From assembly GCF_019924045.1 (NCBI RefSeq), contig NZ_JAHXBN010000036.1, positions 1-64,000 of the forward strand: DNA of 64,000 nucleotides. The letters run 5' to 3'. Below the pieces are notes generated by a model, which was not told the origin of the DNA, made no database searches, and saw only the letters and a program-made list of their open reading frames with translations. The position numbers and the translations under genes are program-made. The DNA comes from Dyadobacter fermentans. Lineage in GTDB: Bacteria; Bacteroidota; Bacteroidia; Cytophagales; Spirosomataceae. Position 1 is the first letter of the stretch; each line of letters opens with the position of its first letter. This document shows positions 34,777-43,688 of the stretch, piece after piece.

Positions 34777-36012
34777 TTACTCCATAATCAACGTGACATC
34801 CCGTTCCTCCAAGACCTCGTTTTTAGCTCCGCGTTCCATCCATTTTGTGCGGATGATGAGGGTTAGCACGGCTAAAATCAGCACTGCATAGCCTGCGCCG
34901 AGCCAAACCTGGCTGTCGATCCGGATGGTCTTGACGACGATATAACTGAATACCGAGGTAGAGAGAATGTAGCCGCCGCCGGTGAGGCCGCTGGCTAAAC
35001 CGCCGAATTGTGAAAACCGGGTGAGGCAATAGGCGAGCATGCCGTTAAATATGAAGCCCGAAGCCGAATGCAGCAAAATCACATATACCATCAGCGTGTA
35101 CAGGTTGTGGAACTGTAATGTGAGCAGAATGAGAGCGCCCGATACAGTCAGCTGCACGACGGCTGCCGTGAATAGCCTTTTGTAGAATGGCTTGGAAATG
35201 AGTGCCTTGGAAAGCAGGCTTCCGCCCAACATGGCTAATCCTGAAATCATGGAGCAGTTTCCCGTGACAGTCGCGGGGTAATGCATCACCTCCTCGATCA
35301 GGAACGGGCTCGACATATTGTAGATCATCAGAACCGCATACGATAGCCCCAGAATGAGCAGGCCGGATGTGAAATCCCGGGTGCCGAGCATAGAGCGGTA
35401 GGCATTGCCAATGGTCGTCAGGCGTAATGGCGCTTTGGAGGCGATGGTTTCGCCGCTGAACACGAGTTCCAGCACGAGGAACGCCAGTCCGAAGAAGCCC
35501 AGAAAGTAAAAGTTGGACTGCCAACCGAAATGGGTTTGCAGGTAGCCGCCCAGGAACGGTGCGATAATCGGTGCTGCGGACCAGATCACCGAAAAAAGGC
35601 TGGTATAATGTTTCAGTTTCTCGCCTTCAAAAAGGTCGAAAAAAAAGGACCGCTTGCTTACCACAATCACCGCCGACATCACACCCTGAACCGCCCGCAT
35701 CGCATAAATCATTTGGAGGCTCTCGGTATTTGCAATGACAAAACTGGCGACGCTAAAACCCGCCAGCGCGAAAATGTTGGGCCAGAAGCGGCCGTAGCTG
35801 TCGAGCAGTCCGCCAACCAGCAGTTGACTGACGCCATAAGTCGCCAGAAAAATGGAAATACATAGCTGAACTGCCTCAGGCGTAGCGTGCAGCCGGGCGC
35901 TCATGGCCGGGAGCGAGGGGATAAACACGTCGAGCGCGAAGCCCGTAATCGGGATTAGGGCGAGGGCCAGGACCGTACTGACTGCTTTATTGGATTCTTT
36001 AAGTGTTTTCAT
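34777..36012 (-). CDS. Bcr/CflA-family drug-resistance transporter (MFS)
   Basis: A 411-residue protein from ATG 36012 with 12 membrane segments. It matches the Bcr/CflA group: ALDVFIPSLPAMSARL (motif D1), LLVGGLLDSYGRFWPN (motif A), VQGVMSAVIVVSKRSFFFDLF (segment 4-5) and APIIAPFLGGYLQTHFGWQSNFYFL (motif C). It should export drugs or metabolites with protons. The frame also reaches 36090, but that part is not family-like. An AraC-type gene lies 86 bp upstream on the same strand and may control it. Confidence 0.9.
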   Translation of the reverse strand: MKTLKESNKAVSTVLALALIPITGFALDVFIPSLPAMSARLHATPEAVQLCISIFLATYGVSQLLVGGLLDSYGRFWPNIFALAGFSVASFVIANTESLQMIYAMRAVQGVMSAVIVVSKRSFFFDLFEGEKLKHYTSLFSVIWSAAPIIAPFLGGYLQTHFGWQSNFYFLGFFGLAFLVLELVFSGETIASKAPLRLTTIGNAYRSMLGTRDFTSGLLILGLSYAVLMIYNMSSPFLIEEVMHYPATVTGNCSMISGLAMLGGSLLSKALISKPFYKRLFTAAVVQLTVSGALILLTLQFHNLYTLMVYVILLHSASGFIFNGMLAYCLTRFSQFGGLASGLTGGGYILSTSVFSYIVVKTIRIDSQVWLGAGYAVLILAVLTLIIRTKWMERGAKNEVLEERDVTLIME

Positions 36013-36098
36013 ATGCTTGCTATTAATGTCCCAAAGGTAGGGCTGCAAGCAAATCTGCGGGTAACATGAATCAAAGCAATGCTTATACAAATCAAATG

Positions 36099-37001
36099 TC
36101 AGTGGGTTCGCCTGAGCTGCTCGCGGAAAAGCAGGGGAGTGGTTTGTGTGTTTTGTTTGAAATACTTGTTGAAATGGGAGGGGTACTCGAAGCCGAGGGT
36201 GTAGGCGATTTGGGCGGCGTCCCAGTCGGTGTTCAGCAGCAGCGTTTTAGCCTCTTCTACAATGCGTTCATGGATAATCTCCCGTGTGGTTTTTCCGGTC
36301 GACTTTTTGAGTACATTATTTAAATAGTTGACATGGATGCTCAACTGGTCGGCGTAGGCGGCCGGGGTGAGCAGTCTTAGCGGGTTTTCGGGAGAATCGA
36401 CCGGGAATTGCTGGTTGAGTAATCCGAAGAAGCGGGAGATCAGGCGATCGTTGGTGTTTTCGCTGGCTACCGGGCCCTGTAACCGGATGCCTTCCAGGAT
36501 GAGCATTTGCAGCAGGCTCCGGATCATATCGAACCGGTATGCGTATGTAGTTGACAATAAGCTCTCCATTTCGCTGAAAAGGTAGCGGAGTCGTTCCTGA
36601 CCGGCAATATCCAGCGGGATTACCGCCGGGATCGCCGGATTGAACAGTGCGCTCCTGTAACGGATCTCCTGCCGGATGCTGTTCAATAAAAATGTGTCGT
36701 TGAAAAGGCAGTAAAACCCGGTCTGCGATTCGGAAATCGCGTGGTAGGACGAGGGTACCCCCGGATTTGAAAAGATAATACCGGCGCCTTCGATCGGCGT
36801 TTCCTTCTCGCCTGCCAGGTGCATGCCGTCCCCGATGATCATGCATATTTTATAATAATCGCGCCGGTTATAGGGCGTCATCCGGTTCAGGCAGGTGCGC
36901 TGTTTTACATTGAAATGGCTTACGTTCGCCTGCGAGGCTAGTTCGGCGGGCATAGGCTGTTTCGTGCGTTCGTAAAACTGTTGCAGCGTTTCGGTATGCA
37001 T
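36099..37001 (-). CDS. AraC-family transcriptional regulator
   Basis: A 300-residue protein from ATG 37001. The N-terminal part is a cupin-like sensor (MTPYNRRDYYKICMIIGDGMHLAG, IIFSNPGVPSSY). The C-terminal 100 residues hold two helix-turn-helix units: YADQLSIHVNYLNNVLKKSTGKT and AKTLLLNTDWDAAQIAYTLGFEYPSHFNKYFKQ. It sits directly upstream of the Bcr/CflA gene in the same direction and is a candidate activator of it. An ATG at 37073 gives a less likely longer form. Confidence 0.92.
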   Translation of the reverse strand: MHTETLQQFYERTKQPMPAELASQANVSHFNVKQRTCLNRMTPYNRRDYYKICMIIGDGMHLAGEKETPIEGAGIIFSNPGVPSSYHAISESQTGFYCLFNDTFLLNSIRQEIRYRSALFNPAIPAVIPLDIAGQERLRYLFSEMESLLSTTYAYRFDMIRSLLQMLILEGIRLQGPVASENTNDRLISRFFGLLNQQFPVDSPENPLRLLTPAAYADQLSIHVNYLNNVLKKSTGKTTREIIHERIVEEAKTLLLNTDWDAAQIAYTLGFEYPSHFNKYFKQNTQTTPLLFREQLRRTH

Positions 37002-37259
37002 GGTGCTATCGGGTATTATACAAATCAAATGCAAAGATAATCGAAGGAGTCGTTGCAAACAATGTTGCACCACGGGATTCGTGTGGGAATACGTATCAGC
37101 TTCCCGGCTGTCAAGACCGCCCCGCTGTCAAGGACCTGCGGGCTGATTGAAATACCCGGTTATGACCAGCATCATTGTTATTCATGCTAGGTGAATGGTA
37201 AATTTCAGTTCCCGCTTGCCTTATATGGGTGAGTTTGAGTTCGGATATTTGGATTTGGA

Positions 37260-38456
37260 ATGGCAGGAGTATCGATTGAAATGTTCAGGAGTTGTATTTT
37301 AACCGCGGGTGTCGCCGCTATGCTTTGGGCCTGTGGCGGAGAACAGCATGCCGGGTCGGAAAAGGAAACAGCCCGCGTGGAAACGATCGCGGACCTTGGA
37401 GCATTGCCGCAGACGGTCGCAGCCCCTGCCGATAATCCCTCGACACCTGAAAAGATAGCACTGGGTAGGTTGCTCTTTTTCGACCCGGTACTTTCGGGCA
37501 ATAAGGATGTCGCTTGCGCCACTTGCCACCAGCCTGAATTCAACTATGCAGAGTTTCTCGAAACCTCTATCGGCGTGAATGGCGTCGGTCGTGGACAGAG
37601 CCGCCGGTTCGTGGATCCGAACGATATTCCATTTGTTAAAAGAAACTCCCAGAGTGTGCTGAACACGGCATTCAACGGCATTAAAAATAACGAAGCGTAT
37701 GATCCGGCATCCGCGCCGATGTTTTGGGATATGCGGGCCAAAGGGCTGGAACAGCAGGCATTGGAGCCTATTAAAACGTTGGAAGAAATGCGTGGTAACG
37801 GCTTCCACGAAAGCGGTATCCTCGACGAAGTAGTAGCCCGGCTTTCCCGCATTCCTGAATATCGTAGGCTATTTTCGATAGCATTTCCCCAGGAGCAATC
37901 GCCCGTCAGTCAGTTGAACCTCGCTCGCGCCATCGCCGCCTATGAGCGCACGCTCGTAGCCACGAACACCCGTTTTGACCAGTACATGCGGGGTGATAGT
38001 AATGCATTGTCCACCGGTGAAAAGGAGGGGCTGAATGCATTTCTGGTGACGGGTTGCGCGAAATGTCATTCCGGCCCGATGTTCTCCGATTTTAAATTAC
38101 ATACCCTGGGGGTGCCCGACACCGAAAACCGGAAAGAAAGCGATTCGGGCGCGGATAAGAAATATGCGTTCAGGACTCCGACGCTGCGGAACCTGCGCTT
38201 TACGGGACCTTATATGCACAGCGGGAAGTTCGCTACCCTCGATCAGGTGTTGATGTTTTACGAAGATATCGCCGGCGGCAAGCTGCTGAATCCGAACGTC
38301 AAGGAGGGGCAGGTGGACCCGCTGGCCACACATATGGATGTCAATTTCAAGGACATTTCACGGATCGTGGAGTTTTTGAACACGCTCAACGACGATGCTT
38401 TCGATAAATCCATTCCCGAAAGCGTTCCAAGTGGGCTGCCGGTAATGGGCCGGTAG
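37260..38456 (+). CDS. Di-heme cytochrome-c peroxidase (MauG/CcpA family), lipoprotein
   Basis: A 398-residue protein with two haem c sites: Cys86-Ala-Thr-Cys-His90 (CATCH) in the first domain and CAKCH near residue 265 in the second. Both domains have the family features ([14 protein letters not shown] before the first site; [24 protein letters not shown] after the second). A lipoprotein signal ([11 protein letters not shown]) anchors it, either from ATG 37260 or more simply from ATG 37281. These enzymes reduce hydrogen peroxide in the periplasm or, as MauG, oxidise partner proteins. It lies 67 bp upstream of the ThuA gene on the same strand. Confidence 0.94.
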   Translation: MAGVSIEMFRSCILTAGVAAMLWACGGEQHAGSEKETARVETIADLGALPQTVAAPADNPSTPEKIALGRLLFFDPVLSGNKDVACATCHQPEFNYAEFLETSIGVNGVGRGQSRRFVDPNDIPFVKRNSQSVLNTAFNGIKNNEAYDPASAPMFWDMRAKGLEQQALEPIKTLEEMRGNGFHESGILDEVVARLSRIPEYRRLFSIAFPQEQSPVSQLNLARAIAAYERTLVATNTRFDQYMRGDSNALSTGEKEGLNAFLVTGCAKCHSGPMFSDFKLHTLGVPDTENRKESDSGADKKYAFRTPTLRNLRFTGPYMHSGKFATLDQVLMFYEDIAGGKLLNPNVKEGQVDPLATHMDVNFKDISRIVEFLNTLNDDAFDKSIPESVPSGLPVMGR

Positions 38457-38523
38457 GCTGCTTGGTTTGAAGCGCGTATTCATTTAACTTGGCTGGTCGC
38501 ATTATCCCATAACCCGTCTGTTT

Positions 38524-39504
38524 ATGACATTTAACCAAAAATTCCTCATTTTCCTGCTCGCATTGCTGGGTGCGGGCGCCGCTTCGGTTTCGTCGTTTGC
38601 GCAGAAATCGCCCCTGAAGGTGCTCATCGTGGATGGGCAAAACAACCACGAGCAATGGCCGAAGATCACGGCCATGATGAAGTATTATCTGGAAGACAGT
38701 AAAAAATTCGCGGTGGATATCCAGCGTACGCGCTACACCTGGCAGGGTGACAAGCTCGTGCAGGAATATCCTGTTAAAAACGGCCCGCAGACCGAGGCAT
38801 TGAAGCAGCCTAAAATGGATTCGGCGTTTCATCCCAAATTTTCCAATTATGATGTAGTGATCTGCAATTTCGGTTGGAATGCGGCGCCCTGGTCAGCCGA
38901 GGCGCAGAAGGATTTTGAAAAATTTATGAAAAACGGCGGCGGACTCGTGGTCATTCACGCAGCCAACAACTCGTTCCCGCAATGGCCCGCCTATAACCAG
39001 ATGATCGGTCTCGGAGGATGGGGCGACCGGACGGAAAAAGACGGTCCGTACGTGTATTATGATCAGAATGGCAAAGAGGTGCGCGATACGCAGCCGGGTA
39101 AAGCCGGTTCGCATGGTGCGCAAATGGAATTCAAAATCACCGTCCGCGAGCCTAATCACCCCATTACGAAGGGTATGCCTGCAAACTGGCTGCACAGCCG
39201 CGACGAGCTATACGACCGCCTGCGTGGTCCGGCCGAGAATATGCAGATCCTGGCCACCGCATTTTCGCCCAAAACCAACAACGGCACCGACCGCAACGAA
39301 CCGATGCTGATTGCCCTTCGTTACGGCAAGGGCCGAATTTTTCACATGGCATTAGGCCACGCCGACTACTCTGTTGAATGCGTAGGCTTCATTACCTGCC
39401 TGCAACGCGGCAGCCAATGGGCCGCGACGGGGAAAGTGGATATCCCGATCCCATCCGACTTCCCGACTGAAACGGAAACCAGACAGCGCAAATTCGCGCA
39501 ATAG
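38524..39504 (+). CDS. Secreted ThuA-domain protein
   Basis: A 326-residue protein with a signal peptide (FLLALLGAGAASVSSFA-Q) and one ThuA domain (LKVLIVDGQNNHEQWPKI, VVICNFGWNAAP, GGGLVVIHAANNSF, the HxxRDELYDR motif near residue 223, and GRIFHMALGHADYS). ThuA has a class I glutamine-amidotransferase-like fold. Secreted members are common in Bacteroidota and planctomycete sugar-degradation loci and are often taken as sugar hydrolases or binding proteins without proof. The gene ends in a terminator, so it closes a unit with the peroxidase. Confidence 0.9.
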   Translation: MTFNQKFLIFLLALLGAGAASVSSFAQKSPLKVLIVDGQNNHEQWPKITAMMKYYLEDSKKFAVDIQRTRYTWQGDKLVQEYPVKNGPQTEALKQPKMDSAFHPKFSNYDVVICNFGWNAAPWSAEAQKDFEKFMKNGGGLVVIHAANNSFPQWPAYNQMIGLGGWGDRTEKDGPYVYYDQNGKEVRDTQPGKAGSHGAQMEFKITVREPNHPITKGMPANWLHSRDELYDRLRGPAENMQILATAFSPKTNNGTDRNEPMLIALRYGKGRIFHMALGHADYSVECVGFITCLQRGSQWAATGKVDIPIPSDFPTETETRQRKFAQ

Positions 39505-39526
39505 TTGGAATGAAAGGCAATGGCGG

Positions 39527-39555
39527 AGCGCCGCGGAACGACGTTCCGCGGCGCT
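39527..39555 (+). terminator. Terminator hairpin after the ThuA gene
   Basis: AGCGCCGCGGAA (39527-39538) pairs with TTCCGCGGCGCT (39544-39555) around a 5-base loop that can extend the stem. It lies 23 bp after the stop codon. The T run is weak (TTGTTGTG). Confidence 0.7.
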
Positions 39556-39805
39556 TGTTGTGTAAATAATTATTAAACGGTCGCGGAAGACTATGTCGGT
39601 GCTGTTTCTCTCGGAAAATCAACGAGTTATAAACTCTAAGGGTTTCTATGGGAAACGGCTGATCCGAACCGTCAGATGATGCTGTCGGGTTGTAGATGTA
39701 TTCTACAAGTAGATTGCGATATTATTTAGAAGTATTTCATATTCATAGTTGTATTTTTGGAATTAGTTGTACTTTTTATAACAGCACCTAATCCATCTCT
39801 CAATT
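39556..39805 (+). promoter_or_regulatory. Promoter region of the surface-protein operon
   Basis: This is the AT-rich gap before the gene at 39806. TTG at 39751-39753 is followed after 18 bases by TACTTTTT (39772-39779), one base off the TAnnTTTG -7 box, which would start transcription around 39786. I see no dyad. Confidence 0.4.
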
Positions 39806-40981
39806 ATGAATGCAAAATTTACCTTTAAGTCATTTCAAAAAACATCGATGTGGTCGCACTTGCGACGGCCGGCCCTGAATGCATTGATCTGCTCAGTACT
39901 TGCACCTGTGGGCGTGTATGCGCAAAAGACGGACACACTCCTGGTGGGGCGGGATGCTTCGCAAAACAAAAATATGATCATCTTCCAGGACGGGGCGTTT
40001 CTGTTGGGTGGCATCTATAACGGGGACGCGTCGGGCACTGCAATACCTGCCGAAGGGGCCGGTACGCGCATGATGTGGTATCCGGCCAAGGGCGCTTTCC
40101 GCGCAGGATCGGTGACTGGCGCGCAGTGGGAGGCCGCCAATATCGGAGACTTCTCTGTCGCAATTGGCAACAATGTCCGGGCATCAGCGAGCAATGCAAC
40201 CGCTTTTGGCTTCGGAACGACAGCCGCACAACAATCATCTTTCGCGGTAGGCGAGAGCAATGTTGCGAGCGGAGCTGCTTCCGTTGCGATGGGTTATCAC
40301 GCCCACACCAATGCGCGGCAGGGTAGCTTTGTGTTTAGCGACCGGTCTAGTGTCGATACGATCCGGGCCGGAGTGAATCACTCGGCCAACTGGCGTACCA
40401 GTGGCGGTTTCCGGATTTTTACCTCGTCCAACCTCACCACCGGTATGACGTTCCAGAGCGGGGCTGTGGTGAGTAACTGGGGACAATCCAACGCGGTTAT
40501 TTCCACTTCTACCGGCGCTTATCTCTCGACCGGCGGAGAATGGACGAACGTGTCGGATGTGAATAAAAAACACCGCTTCGGAAAAATTTCTTATGAAGAG
40601 GTGCTCGAAAAACTCCGGAAGCTACCCGTAACCAGTTGGAGTTATAAAACTGACGGGGAAAATATACGGCACATCGGGCCTATGGCGCAGGATTTTTACG
40701 CCGCTTTCGGACTGGGTAATGACAATCGCAGCATCGGTACCGTGGACGCCGATGGTGTGGCATTGGCCGGTATCAAAGCATTGGAAGAGCGTACCCGGAA
40801 CCTCGCCGCAGAACTGGAAAACCTCAAAGCGGATAATGCGGCGCTTCGTCAGCAAATGAAGGATAACAATGGTAATTCCTGGATGGGCTTTGCCGGTATC
40901 GGGCTGCTCGCACTTGCTGTGGGAGGGGTGTTGGTAATGGCACGGCAACGTATGCTAGCGGGCGGAAACCGTATTGTTTAA
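39806..40981 (+). CDS. YadA-head-like surface protein with S74 chaperone domain and C-terminal membrane segment
   Basis: A 391-residue protein with a signal peptide (LICSVLAPVGVYA-Q). Its middle has left-handed beta-roll head repeats of the YadA type (FSVAIGNNVRASASNATAFGFGT, SFAVGESNVASGAASVAMGYHA). Then comes an S74 intramolecular chaperone domain (NVSDVNKKHRFGKI, VTSWSYK, HIGPMAQDFYAAFGLG), a heptad coiled coil (LEERTRNLAAELENLKADNAALRQQ split at about 325-350) and a C-terminal hydrophobic segment (GIGLLALAVGGVLVMA). S74 domains trimerise and then cut themselves off in phage tailspikes. Ser and Lys of SDVNKK fit the cleavage site, but the spacing differs from the paralogue at 42494. The final segment suggests membrane anchoring before release. 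Confidence 0.85.
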   Translation: MNAKFTFKSFQKTSMWSHLRRPALNALICSVLAPVGVYAQKTDTLLVGRDASQNKNMIIFQDGAFLLGGIYNGDASGTAIPAEGAGTRMMWYPAKGAFRAGSVTGAQWEAANIGDFSVAIGNNVRASASNATAFGFGTTAAQQSSFAVGESNVASGAASVAMGYHAHTNARQGSFVFSDRSSVDTIRAGVNHSANWRTSGGFRIFTSSNLTTGMTFQSGAVVSNWGQSNAVISTSTGAYLSTGGEWTNVSDVNKKHRFGKISYEEVLEKLRKLPVTSWSYKTDGENIRHIGPMAQDFYAAFGLGNDNRSIGTVDADGVALAGIKALEERTRNLAAELENLKADNAALRQQMKDNNGNSWMGFAGIGLLALAVGGVLVMARQRMLAGGNRIV

Positions 40982-41027
40982 GTCCTGCACATTCAGTCCT
41001 ATTTCTTTTTCAATCAAATACATCTAA

Positions 41028-42464
41028 ATGAAAGCTATATATATTCTGGCGGTCTTTGCCGGGCTCGGCGGGAGTGCCGCTGCGCAAGGATTGTCCAGTG
41101 CCGGCGGGACTGTAACGGTCAAAGGCGGCATTTTACAGGTGAAGGGTAACCTGGAATTGGGTGGAAGCTCTTTCACCAATAATGGCAATGTTTTTGTTTC
41201 CGGCAACCTGGTCAATAACCAGGCAATGACGGAAGCAGATACCGGTGCATTGACGCTGGATGGCGCCGTTACGCAAACCGTGAGCGGTACCCAACCCTAT
41301 TTCACCCGCCTGTTGAATATCGATAATCCGGAGGGTATCGTGCTGGATAACAGTATCAAGGTAGGCGGGAGGGTTACTTTCACAAACGGATTGGTAGATG
41401 CTACCAACGACCTGGCTGCTTTGATCATCGGGGACACAGCGGCTGTGGCAGGCGTGTCCGATGCGAGACATGTGAAGGGGTACGTGGTCAAAAACGGAAC
41501 GGGTAGTTTTGTGTACCCGGTCGGCGACGGCGTGAGGTATCAGCCCATTACCCTGGACCTGACCGACAATAGTGCCGGTATGAGCGTCCGCTATTTCGAA
41601 GGAGACGCGGGGACCGGTACGTTCACGACCACGGGTGCTTCTTCCATCGCACTCGAAGCGTATAACAACCAGGAGTATTGGGACCTTGCGCCGAAAGGTA
41701 CTGCAACCGGCAAAGTGATTGTTACTTATGATGATTATAAAAATCCTACGATCACTGTTTCCGAAAACCCGAATGTTTTCAGCGTAGCCCACCTCACGGG
41801 CGGTAACTGGCTCAACGAAGGGCATAATGTAACCGGTACCCTGACGGCCGGCTATGTCACCAGCGAGGTGATATCGTCGTGGAGCCCGTTCACGCTCGGC
41901 GCTGTTTCGGAGGCAGGCTTACCCGTTACGCTGGTCAGCTTCAATGCGAAGGTGGTTGAAAAGAATGCATTCGTTGAATGGCAGACCACCAGCGAAGAGA
42001 ATGCCTCTCATTTTGAAATAGAGCGAAGCCTCGATGCGAGGAGCTTTCAGAAAATCGGGACAGTGGCAGCGGCTGGCAACAGCAACGCCTTGCAACGTTA
42101 CAATTTTACGGACCGTTCGTTCGGCAGCCAGCTGCAAACTGTTTATTACCGGCTCCGGTCGGTTGACCTGGACGGTACTTTCAGCTTGTCGAGAGCAGTT
42201 GCCCTGCAACCTCGCGGAGCGGGCCAATACGCGGGCGTATACCCTAATCCGGCACGCAAAGCGAGCTTGGTGACTGTTTCGTCGGGCATTCCGGCGAATG
42301 CGGTCAGCCTTTGGGATATGCTGGGTCGGGAAGTGCCTGTGCGTACTTCCCCATTGTCCGACGGCTCCGTACAAGTTAACCTGAATGGCGTTGCTTCGGG
42401 AATGTACCTTCTTAAACTGACTACCAGCCAGGGTGTTGTAAATCACAAACTGGTTGTTGAATAA
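41028..42464 (+). CDS. T9SS cargo protein of the surface operon
   Basis: A 478-residue protein with a signal peptide (YILAVFAGLGGSAAA-Q), a beta-helix-like N-terminal half (GNLELGGSSFTNNGNVFVSGNL), a domain near 240-300, and a fibronectin-like linker (VTLVSFNAKVVEKNAFVEWQTTSEENASHFEIERS, written here only as its motif order: VEWQTTSE then FEIERS). It ends in a T9SS sorting domain (YAGVYPNP, GMYLLKLTT, HKLVVE). So it should cross the outer membrane by T9SS. It sits 46 bp after the first YadA-head gene and 29 bp before the second, so the three are probably one operon. Confidence 0.9.
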   Translation: MKAIYILAVFAGLGGSAAAQGLSSAGGTVTVKGGILQVKGNLELGGSSFTNNGNVFVSGNLVNNQAMTEADTGALTLDGAVTQTVSGTQPYFTRLLNIDNPEGIVLDNSIKVGGRVTFTNGLVDATNDLAALIIGDTAAVAGVSDARHVKGYVVKNGTGSFVYPVGDGVRYQPITLDLTDNSAGMSVRYFEGDAGTGTFTTTGASSIALEAYNNQEYWDLAPKGTATGKVIVTYDDYKNPTITVSENPNVFSVAHLTGGNWLNEGHNVTGTLTAGYVTSEVISSWSPFTLGAVSEAGLPVTLVSFNAKVVEKNAFVEWQTTSEENASHFEIERSLDARSFQKIGTVAAAGNSNALQRYNFTDRSFGSQLQTVYYRLRSVDLDGTFSLSRAVALQPRGAGQYAGVYPNPARKASLVTVSSGIPANAVSLWDMLGREVPVRTSPLSDGSVQVNLNGVASGMYLLKLTTSQGVVNHKLVVE

Positions 42465-42493
42465 CTTTTTTCCTCCCTTATTATCCATCAGAT

Positions 42494-43681
42494 ATGAAAC
42501 GTGTTCTTATAACTTCTCTTTTTATTGCAGCTTCTGTGTACGCCAATGCCCAGGTCGGCATTGGTACCACAACGCCCCGGGCCGGACTGGACGTGGCCGA
42601 TAGCAGCGTTGTTTTCGCCGCTTCCGGCGATGTTTCAGGAGCCAAACCCACACCCGTTGAGGGCGAAGGGCGCCGGATGATGTGGTATGTTGATAAGGCT
42701 GCGTTTCGCGTAGGTCACGTAGGCTCTTTCGGGAGTACCTATTGGAACAGGACCAACATTGGGAACTACTCGTTTGCAGCCGGCCAGAATACCCGGGCTT
42801 CCGGCAATCATTCTTTCTCCGTAGGTCTGGCGACTACTGCATCCGGCGACGAGTCGGTTGCGCTAGGGAACAACGGAACGGCTGCGGCGGATAGGGCTCT
42901 GGCATTCAACGGCACAGCGTCTGGTGTCGGGGCCGTCGCGATAGGGAGCGGTGCGCAGGCTACCAGTGACGACGCCCTTGCCCTGGGACCATCGTCGATC
43001 GCCGGCGGATTGGCTTCCGTAGTAATCGGCCCTTCCATTGCGAACGGTGCATTTGCGGTGGCAATCGGTCTGCAAAACAGCGCGCGGGGGAATTTCTCTG
43101 TCGCACTGGGCAAGAATGCGCGGGTAAGACACCAGGGTTCCATCGTGATCAGTGACGGAAGCGCCGGTTTTAGCTCCGATAGTGCATATAGCACCGCTAA
43201 CAACCAGCTTACCATGCGTTTTGCGGGCGGCGCACGTGTCTTCACCAATCAGGGGCTTACGAGCGGCGTCGAAATTTCTGCGGGCGGTGGATCGTGGAGC
43301 GCGGTCAGCGACAGGCGCAAAAAAGAGAATTTTGAAGTGTTGAATACGGAAAATATCCTCAGTAAAGTGGCGCAGCTGCCGCTTACCAGCTGGAATTACA
43401 AGAGTCAGCCTGCAACCACCCGGCACATGGGCCCGATGGCGCAGGATTTCTATGCCGCATTCGGTTTGGACGGTATCGGAAACGATACGACGATCAACTC
43501 TTCCGACATTGACGGCGTGAATATGGCTGCCATCCAGGCACTTGAAAAACGCACCCGACAATTGCAGGAAGAAAATGATCAGCTGAAAGCCAAACTGGAA
43601 GCAATGGATGCTAAAATGGCTTCCATCGAAAAGCTGATTATGGGCGTTCCGCGGAAAGAAGAAGTTTCGGCTTCCCGATAG
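42494..43681 (+). CDS. YadA-head-like surface protein with S74 chaperone domain (paralogue)
   Basis: A 395-residue paralogue of the protein at 39806. It has a signal peptide (TSLFIAASVYANA-Q), the AQVGIGTTTPRAGLDV opening, and more head repeats than its partner (FSVGLATTASGDESVALGNNG, AVAIGSGAQATSDDALALGP, FSVALGKNARV). The S74 domain follows (WSAVSDRRKKENFEVL, LTSWNYK, HMGPMAQDFYAAFGL), then a coiled coil of about 50 residues (LEKRTRQLQEENDQL, LEAMDAKMASIEKL). It lacks the C-terminal membrane segment, which is the main difference. The SDRRKKENF motif is the classic S74 cleavage region. It is the last gene of the operon and converges on the GT1 gene with a 7-bp gap. Confidence 0.87.
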   Translation: MKRVLITSLFIAASVYANAQVGIGTTTPRAGLDVADSSVVFAASGDVSGAKPTPVEGEGRRMMWYVDKAAFRVGHVGSFGSTYWNRTNIGNYSFAAGQNTRASGNHSFSVGLATTASGDESVALGNNGTAAADRALAFNGTASGVGAVAIGSGAQATSDDALALGPSSIAGGLASVVIGPSIANGAFAVAIGLQNSARGNFSVALGKNARVRHQGSIVISDGSAGFSSDSAYSTANNQLTMRFAGGARVFTNQGLTSGVEISAGGGSWSAVSDRRKKENFEVLNTENILSKVAQLPLTSWNYKSQPATTRHMGPMAQDFYAAFGLDGIGNDTTINSSDIDGVNMAAIQALEKRTRQLQEENDQLKAKLEAMDAKMASIEKLIMGVPRKEEVSASR

Positions 43682-43688
43682 TCAGGTT

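Noticed and set aside
39806..43681. Prophage tail module
   Set aside because: The S74 domains suggested phage fibres, but there are no other phage genes, the proteins have Sec signal peptides, and a T9SS cargo gene is inside the operon.
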